From Ophiosphaerella korrae (taxonomy: Eukaryota > Ascomycota > Dothideomycetes > Pleosporales > Phaeosphaeriaceae), in the NCBI GenBank assembly GCA_028456385.1, contig JALNQF010000106.1, positions 1 through 64,000 of the forward strand: DNA of 64,000 nucleotides. Reading direction: 5' to 3'. The position numbers were made by a program, and so were the translations under genes. The number at the start of each line of letters is the position of its first letter. Within the stretch, counting starts at the first letter, position 1. The notes under the pieces were generated by a model. That model made no database searches, was not told where the DNA came from, and saw only the letters and a program-made list of their open reading frames with translations. Below are positions 58,044 through 64,000 of this stretch, in pieces.

Positions 58044-59884
58044 ATGGCCACCGCCGTGCATCCTGCGATGATTATGGCCCCGTCCTTCAACCAACACTCC
58101 AACCAGTGCATCGACCCGGAACAGGAGTTCTTCGACTTCAGCCAACTGCCCTCGCCCACGCCGGCCACCCTCAAGCGTGAGGCTAGTGCCATCTCGACCA
58201 TAACAAGCCCTACCAGCACCAACATTGACGACGACCTGCAAGTCCCTGCAAAGCCTAGCCACGAGTATGAGCGCTTCAAGCAGCAGACTGGCCTTCCCTC
58301 TGGTTCCATCGTCGGCCTCAACCCCAGCTACAACTCCGGCTTCGGCTTCTCGTCAACTGGTCTTGACGAGATGAGCTTGATGGGAGACTCATCTATGATG
58401 GATGGTTCCTCCTGGAACTCTGGTCTGCCCATTGACTCCACCATGAACATGGACGGCATGAACTACCAGCAAAGCACATACATGTTCTCCAACGACAGCA
58501 TGCAAGACGACTTTGTCGACCCCTCGTCGATAGAGGAGGCCCCCCAAGTCCGAGTCTGGCCAGGTATGCATCAGCAGGCCGCCCTTGCAAAGGCCCAGGC
58601 CCAGGCAGCTGCCCAGCAGCAACGACAGATCGCTCTTCAGAGGCAACAACAACAGCAGCAACAGCAACAGGCGGCGCAACAGCAGGCGCGCCCCCAGCAA
58701 GGCCAGACTGGCAGGAAGACCTCCAGCCCCCTGAGCGATGCCCGTACCGAGGAAACCATTGCACGTGTCGTCGCCCAGATCCGAGCCAACAGCCAAAGCG
58801 CCGCCTCATCCATGGGAGACAACCGACACGACCTTCTCCCCCATATCATTCGTGCAAAGAAGGACGAGGAGGACATGGATGAGGACGAGAGGCTTCTAGC
58901 CTCAGAAGAAGGCAAGAAGCTCAGCTCCAAGGAACGCCGCCAGCTCCGTAACAAGGTGTCTGCTCGTGCCTTCCGTTCCAGAAGAAAGGGTAAGCACGTC
59001 CATCATCATGTCACCAACTATGCTAATGACGACTAGAATACATTGGCCAACTCGAAGGTGAAGTTGCTGTCAAAGTGAACGAGGCCAACGACCTCCGCAC
59101 AGAGAACCGTCTACTCAGGGAGGAGAATGCTCGTTCCCGAGCTTTCATTGAGCGTCTGCTCCGTCACCAGGCCTTCACCCCCTTCCTTGAGGAGCTTTCC
59201 CGCGAAGAGAGTCTTCAGCCCAAGACCCCCATGGCTTCGATGCCATCTACTACCACCCCTGCTGTCTCGGCTCCCACTCCCGCATTCCAGAACTCGCAGT
59301 TCGGTGGCATGTCACGGTCTGAGAACACACAGGTTGGTATGACCCTCATCCCAGAGACACCGTTCGACTTCTCTAGCCTCAACATCAACAACGGCGGCAG
59401 CTGGGGAGCAAGCAACGTCTTTGGCTTCCAACAGCCCAGTGTCTTTGCTGTTCACGAGCTTCCCGAAGGCCCAGTCAACCCTCTTGATACCGAGGCCATG
59501 TCGGGCAAGGGCTACAGCGCCATCTTCAGCGCCGAGGAGGACTCACCTGTCGAGGAGGTTAAGATTGACTATCCTGTCATCGAGCGCCCCGTTGAGTCTG
59601 AGAAGTCTGCTTTCACTGTCGCCATGGATGACGAGGATGAGGATGACCTCTACAGCTCGTCGCCTGCTCTAGCCGCCGCCGCCACCGCCACCGCTCCTGC
59701 TGCTCCACTTGAAAATTACGAAATCCTCTTTACCAACCCCGAGAAGACTTTTGCACACTTCACACTTGTCATCGCAGATGAGGCACAAGAAACTCGTCTC
59801 GTGGAGCGTCTTGAGAGGACGATCGCAGCTATGGAACCTGCTCTTCAAAGACTATCGGCCCTTACCTCCATGCTTGATTTCTAA
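58044..59884 (+). CDS. bZIP transcription factor with polyglutamine tract (IDI-4-like)
   Basis: Two exons, 58,044-58,989 and 59,037-59,884, around a 47-bp intron with branch site GCTAATGAC; 597 aa. The intron splits the bZIP exactly after the basic region: basic residues 296-315 carry the N-x7-R signature (Asn303, Arg311; NKVSARAFRSRRK) and exon 2 begins EYIGQLEGEVAVKVNEANDL, the zipper, with Leu321, Leu335 and Leu342. Upstream lie acidic and Asp/Ser/Met-rich segments and a Gln/Ala-rich stretch (about 180-225) that contains a CAA/CAG run. The basic region resembles the fungal IDI-4 group, linked in Podospora to autophagy and incompatibility responses; that assignment is by memory and moderate. 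A conserved C-terminal hydrophobic helix region (about 555-597) follows an Ala-rich linker. The start lies in ACACAATGGCC. Confidence 0.9.
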
Positions 59885-60946
59885 GTTAACCTTCTCTTCT
59901 TGACCGTTAAAAGCATGTGAGCAAAGCGGCACGTTATTATACTTGTTTAGATTGTTCTGCCATGAGCTTACGATTTCTTTTGTCACATATATCTACGCTG
60001 GCTATTATGGCTACAGCTGGGAGGCTTTGGGCGTTTCTTTCGATCATCACCGCCCCATGATCTTTCCCTTGTAGCGGTACCCGGGCTAGCCGTTAGGGCT
60101 GTAGCGGGTACGGATTGGCGTTTTGTCTTTGGTTATCTTAAGTGTGCATATTGAGAGACTTCGGTCGGTCGGGATTGGGATAGTGTATGTAGAGAACCAA
60201 ATATATCTGTATAGGATATACAACACTGCATTTTATTTGTATACCACCACACATCTTCTCCACTTCGTATCCACTCTCCCTTTGTGCAACACGTCCTCCC
60301 ATCATCCAAAACAAGTATCTATCCCACCATACGCCCCTCCTACGCCCTCCTCCCTCCTCCCTCTCTCTCCCATGACCCTCCCATGACCCCCTTCCCCACT
60401 ACCCACACCCCCTGCCCCCATCGCCAATTCCCCACCCCCACCCACCCATTTACCCATCCGAAAACCCGATTCCCCGGCTCCAAATTAGCCCAACTCCATC
60501 GCCGTACACAATTTCTCCACCATCACCAGTTTCTCCCCCCCCTCCCCCTCCCCCTCCCCCTCCCCTACTCCCCGTCACCCACAAACGGGGGGGAACCAGG
60601 GACCAATACATGTTTTGCACACGAGTGGCGAACGAAGCTGTGTTGTGTAGACGTGTATGCACCGGGTACTATAGACAGCTCCCGAGGTATAGTGTGTATA
60701 GTGTTATAGGGTGGGATCCTAGTCGATAGATGGTGTTTTAAGGGTGGAGGGTAGGGATTAGGGGGGGGGAAGGGAGATGGGATGGATGGATGGTGTTTGA
60801 TTTCAATGGACTAAGTGCTATTGCTATATACAAATGGGAATAAGGCTTTGTTTACAAGCTTGAAGATTCGATATGGGGACGCCGGTAAACTCCTGGTTCT
60901 ATGCTGCTTGGTTGCTGGTGCTTTGTTTGGTGTGGTTGTTGATGCT
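59885..60946. other. Intergenic with polypyrimidine tracts
   Basis: Downstream region of the bZIP gene and downstream of the convergent small membrane protein gene. It contains a striking C-rich tract (about 60,525-60,575, CCCCCT repeats) and a G-rich stretch (60,762-60,775). Plus-strand frames at 60,123-60,709 are low-complexity and not supported. Confidence 0.55.
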
Positions 60947-61150
60947 TTACTTTGGCTCCATTCTGGCCATGTCTTCTAGTGTCATGCCGCCGGATAGTGC
61001 TCGTCGTGCGCTGGCGTGTTGGTGTTGCCATCTTGAGCGTGCGCCGTCAATGGCGGAGCCTTCTTTGGTTGCGACGACTGTGGTGTATGTGACTGCAAAT
61101 GCCAGGAAGGCGGCAAAGGCTGGGAGTTGGGACTTTGCGGCGACAGGCAT
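60947..61150 (-). CDS. Small single-pass membrane protein, function unknown
   Basis: 67 aa, ATG start (MPVAAKSQLPAF) and stop TAA at 60,947-60,949. Residues about 10-27 (PAFAAFLAFAVTYTTVVA) form one membrane-spanning segment preceded by a short positively charged N-terminus. The rest is soluble and polar (AIDGARSRWQHQHASARRAL, then GGMTLEDMARMEPK). The arrangement resembles small mitochondrial inner-membrane or ER proteins, but I cannot name the family. The small size leaves doubt, yet the hydrophobic segment and the compact order of the polar tail look protein-like rather than random. Confidence 0.55.
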   Translation of the reverse strand: MPVAAKSQLPAFAAFLAFAVTYTTVVATKEGSAIDGARSRWQHQHASARRALSGGMTLEDMARMEPK

Positions 61151-62341
61151 GTTGGTTTTGAGTTTTGGGTTTTGGGTTTTGGGTTTTGTGGAGAGTTGAT
61201 TTAGATATATTCGACGACCTCTGATTGGCCGAGATGGTGATTGTAGAGGATATAGGTTGATGGTTTAAATCTCTAATTGGTTGTTTGGGATGCTGAGCTC
61301 GATGTTGATATTGAGGGCTCTGGTCTGATGAGATACAATGTACTACTGTTGATTGTGTGAAGGTTGTAACTGAATAGAGACTATAACTACGCATCTTATG
61401 TACACGAACACAATAGTTTTATTCGCGCGGTGTCCGCCGAAAAACGAGGTCAGTCAGATTGTGTGACCCCATCCCAAGATCGGGGTCGTAGCTAGCAACT
61501 AGGAAACGAAAACCTGAATGATGGAATCGGGTGAGCCAGCAATAACACGGTGCTGCTATTGGCTGCATTTTTCGTGTATTGGTGTTAGGTCGTCTGATAC
61601 GCTCCTACGAAGGATCATTACAGTTGGCTCAGTTGGCACAGTGGCGAGAGACTTGCTCATCCAGGCTGTGCTGGGATTTGTGTGGGGTGACCCACGACCA
61701 AATGTCGTACGACTCTATCCTGACCCGTTCGGAATCTCTTGGAACACATCCTCACTCGTCTGATTGCGCTGGTCCGTATCGAATGAATGACTTTGAGCTC
61801 TTAACGATAACAATCATATTTTTTCTAATAGCTATGAGATGCAGGCGGGCTGTGGTGTTTTTTTCTTCCTTGAACTGGATTGGATTAGCAGCTTGGCGAG
61901 CACTCCTATCTATTCCTTCCTTCCTGAACAGCATCCTTCGCAACCTTCTTCTTGTAGTGTAGAACTAGAGGAAACGATACTCCAAGACCTCTTTAGCTTT
62001 ACGTGTATTATATGAGTCCTCTAAAGATATGGGGTTCGAAGTAAAGCCTTCTTGATTAGACCTGACCTACGAATCCTGCCACCAGGTCATGAACGAACAG
62101 TTGTGGTAAGGACAATGCGACATGAACGTAGGAGCATACCGAAAGGTAGTCACATCATATTCGAAGGAAAAGCAAGTGCGGCATGGGTGCGATTGTGTCA
62201 TCCGTCCTCAAAGGAAGGGGTGTATTGCGCACCAGATTGGTGCCTACTGTCACTCGAAGTGGCTATCAACACGCCGTTACCAACAGTAATTCATCTCACT
62301 GAATATAAATATTAATTTATCGTATTAAAATTGCTACTAGT
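61151..62341. other. Gene-poor interval
   Basis: About 1.2 kb without a recognised gene. A GTTTTGGGTTTTGGGTTTTG repeat (three 8-bp units, about 61,165-61,190) lies just upstream of the small membrane protein gene. Mildly AT-rich portions occur near 61,800-61,830 and 62,290-62,340. Confidence 0.5.
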
Positions 62342-63035
62342 ATGGATGATATCACAATCGTTATCCTTCTCCTCGTCTTCTCCTACACTCATTGGCGATG
62401 CTGGATATCTGTACTTCTACATAATCCAGTCACAAACAGTTTTGCCGGAGCACCTTCGTTTCAATGCTCCGGGCCTTTCATGGAGCATAAAGCTAGGAGC
62501 AATGAAACGACTGTTCCGAAACTCGCAAAAAGAATCATCACTACTACCACTATCGCGCACAGCTCGGCCGTCACCCATCTGCCTAGCCCTACCCTACCCA
62601 ATACCACCGAAATTACTGAGTGCGCTCCTATCCCCGAAGGCCACGGCCCTCGACCGCTTATCGATACTCCATTTGCCTTCCTCGGGAGCACGGTCTTTTC
62701 GATTCTCGCCAGCCGTGCGTCCGTTCCCAAGAACTACACGCGAATCTATAGCGACCATCATGCCTCTAGCGTATTAGACCATAATCTCAGCCACTTCGAG
62801 CTTGAGTGGTTTGAAACGCTCAATTGTTCCGGAAAATGCGATTCTACGGAAGATTGTCAGGCTTTCAACTTGTACTTTGAGCGGGTTCCCAAATTACGAT
62901 TGGGGCCCAAATGCAGGACCGCTGATAGCAACCGCGATCAAGTGTGTTCTTTGGGGTGATAAATTGATGGAATCCGATGCGACGAATCGAGGTTACTTGA
63001 ATTGGGACTTTCGAGTGGTTGGCGCCTGCGACTAG
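62342..63035 (+). pseudogene. Secreted apple/PAN-like protein, frameshifted
   Basis: The first frame (from ATG 62,342) carries a typical run: TPFAFLGSTVFSILASRASVP, then CSGKCDSTEDCQAFNLYFER near residues 160-185. Homologous fungal secreted proteins continue with a conserved IKCxxWG block; here that block (AIKCVLWGDKLME) is in the next frame and runs to a stop at 63,033-63,035. The frame change lies at about 62,880-62,890, consistent with one extra base in an AAA run or a sequencing error; there is no splice-site pair to explain it. The N-terminus (MDDITIVILLLVFSYTH) is a poor signal peptide, so the true start may differ or be damaged. Family knowledge: small secreted proteins with PAN/apple-like cysteine patterns, function unknown. 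Confidence 0.6.
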
Positions 63036-63362
63036 AGCCCCATTTTGTGGTACTAGCGGGCGTCGGAATCATGCTTATATTCAAGTTCTCAGAGTGATCA
63101 TTGAAAGTTTGTGGATGAAGTAATAGCACTCAAGAATCGCTACCCCTTTAGCATTCATCACGAGAGTCTCTGATTATCAAATTTCATTCTAGAAACTAAA
63201 GTAGGCTTTCTACAAGACAAGCGCGAGAAGAAGTAGTTGTAAGAGAAATTGCATCGCGCTCTTACTGGCGAGCACAACAGATTTTAGGCCAGTGGATATT
63301 CGGCTAACGCCAAATTTGAAGTTTTGGTATAACTAGGTTTTCGCTGCTGTCTTGACGCCCTT
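63036..63362. other. Intergenic between two decayed genes
   Basis: No gene was recognised in these 327 bases. On the minus strand the frame of the neighbouring pseudogene continues past its stop with a few recognisable-looking stretches, so decay may extend here. Confidence 0.4.
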
Positions 63363-64000
63363 TCAGGGGATCCATGACCCAGGCATTGTTTTTCGTGGCT
63401 GTTTCTTTCCTGTCTGTGCCTGCTCTTTACGATGCTTCGCAGCCATGCGACGACTGAATCGTAAGTTCTGGGTTCTAATCGACACGCGCTGCGGTAATTC
63501 AATGGGCCATCCGCCAAATGTATGTGCAGTTACAATAACTTCGTACTGGGAAACGAAAGTGTGCCATGGAGTTGTAGGTCCATGGAGTTCGAAAGTGTGT
63601 TCCCATCGAAGGGTCCAATGCCCTCCCTCCTCTTGCTCAAATATGGGTTTTTTATCTGGCCGCCATCCACTTCCATCTTCTAAAACGCCATTTTCCAAGG
63701 TTTATAGTGCTCGTGGAATGAAATTCTGATAGTTGATGCCCAATCTTGATAAAATGTCAATGAGTATTGAACCCTGAACGACACTGTCCATAGAGTACTC
63801 CAGGTGGGTAGCTTCCCAAATCGTTTCTATCAACTCAATTTGGCCACCTTCAACCACCTTCAAAATCTCTTTTCCTATCAATTTTGCCTAGGCCTGAAAC
63901 GTAGCTTCACGCTTCTCAACAGACAATTCTTTCACAAGGTATGCAAGTATACTACGCACAAGCATAACCTAGAAGCCGATGATGTCCTGACCAAAAAGGA
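63363..64000 (-). pseudogene. Unrecognised gene broken by three CAG/CAA-type stops (partial at window edge)
   Basis: One minus-strand frame runs from the window end to a stop at 63,363-63,365 but carries in-frame TAG at 63,969-63,971, TAG at 63,888-63,890 and TAA at 63,702-63,704. Between them the translation reads like a genuine globular protein (for example KLIGKEILKVVEGGQIELIE, SVVQGSILIDILSRLGINYQ, then HWTLRWEHTFELHGPTTPWH). Each stop is one C-to-T step from a glutamine codon (CAG or CAA), the change RIP makes on the coding strand. I cannot name the family. The 5' part lies outside the window. Confidence 0.6.

Noticed and set aside
58389..58954. Leucine/cysteine-rich minus-strand frames
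   Set aside because: Antisense of the bZIP glutamine/alanine-rich region (CAG read backwards gives CTG leucine or TGC cysteine).

Overview
The window is from a filamentous ascomycete, most likely a Dothideomycete of the Pleosporales type. This follows from short spliceosomal introns (47-137 bp, GTRNGT-like donors, CTAAC/CTAAT branch sites), the gene families present (RSE1, SDA1, CENP-X, a fungal MIF-like tautomerase, a serine-rich GPI cupredoxin, a mitochondrial PPR protein, a bZIP factor), and a sharp two-compartment composition: about 24.5 kb of extremely TA-rich DNA followed by about 39 kb of ordinary, gene-bearing DNA. The species is not identified.

Positions 1 to about 24,560 form a gene-free AT-rich block made of retrotransposons destroyed by repeat-induced point mutation (RIP). 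CA and TG dinucleotides are almost absent while TA is saturated and CG partly survives, so ATG codons have nearly vanished and every frame is full of TAG/TAA. Parts still readable through the stops are: a Ty1/Copia relic (+ strand, about 1.45-5.65 kb) lying between two arms of a 1.5 kb inverted repeat; a Ty3/Gypsy relic (- strand, about 5.7-11.5 kb) holding a 425-bp foldback element with two 181-bp arms; a second Gypsy element with both LTRs (11.5-18.6 kb); a Copia fragment; and a truncated second copy of the second Gypsy element. Mutation fades between about 24.3 and 24.6 kb, and the boundary carries a tRNA-like (possible SINE) segment and a three-copy 39-bp GC-rich tandem repeat.

From about 25.6 kb genes appear: an unrecognised multi-exon gene next to the boundary; splicing factor RSE1 (3 exons, -) head to head with ribosome-biogenesis gene SDA1 (+) across a short shared promoter; an unrecognised basic protein; an APH-like phosphotransferase; a secreted GPI-anchored cupredoxin (3 exons); a CENP-X/Mhf2 histone-fold protein; a MIF-like tautomerase whose catalytic-position proline is internal; an unrecognised 238-aa protein; a four-exon histidine acid phosphatase head to head with a PPR protein; a bZIP factor with a polyglutamine tract and a 17-bp minisatellite upstream; and a 67-aa single-pass membrane protein. 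Most are single-copy housekeeping or regulatory genes. I see no biosynthetic cluster and no operon-like organisation. The two head-to-head pairs are the only arrangements suggesting shared regulation.

The right end (about 61.2-64 kb) is gene-poor and decayed. It holds a frameshifted secreted apple/PAN-like protein and, at the edge, an unrecognised gene with three in-frame stops, each explicable as a CAG/CAA to TAG/TAA change, as RIP would produce. Apart from transposon relics I found no CRISPR array, rRNA gene, confident tRNA gene or clearly new molecular system.
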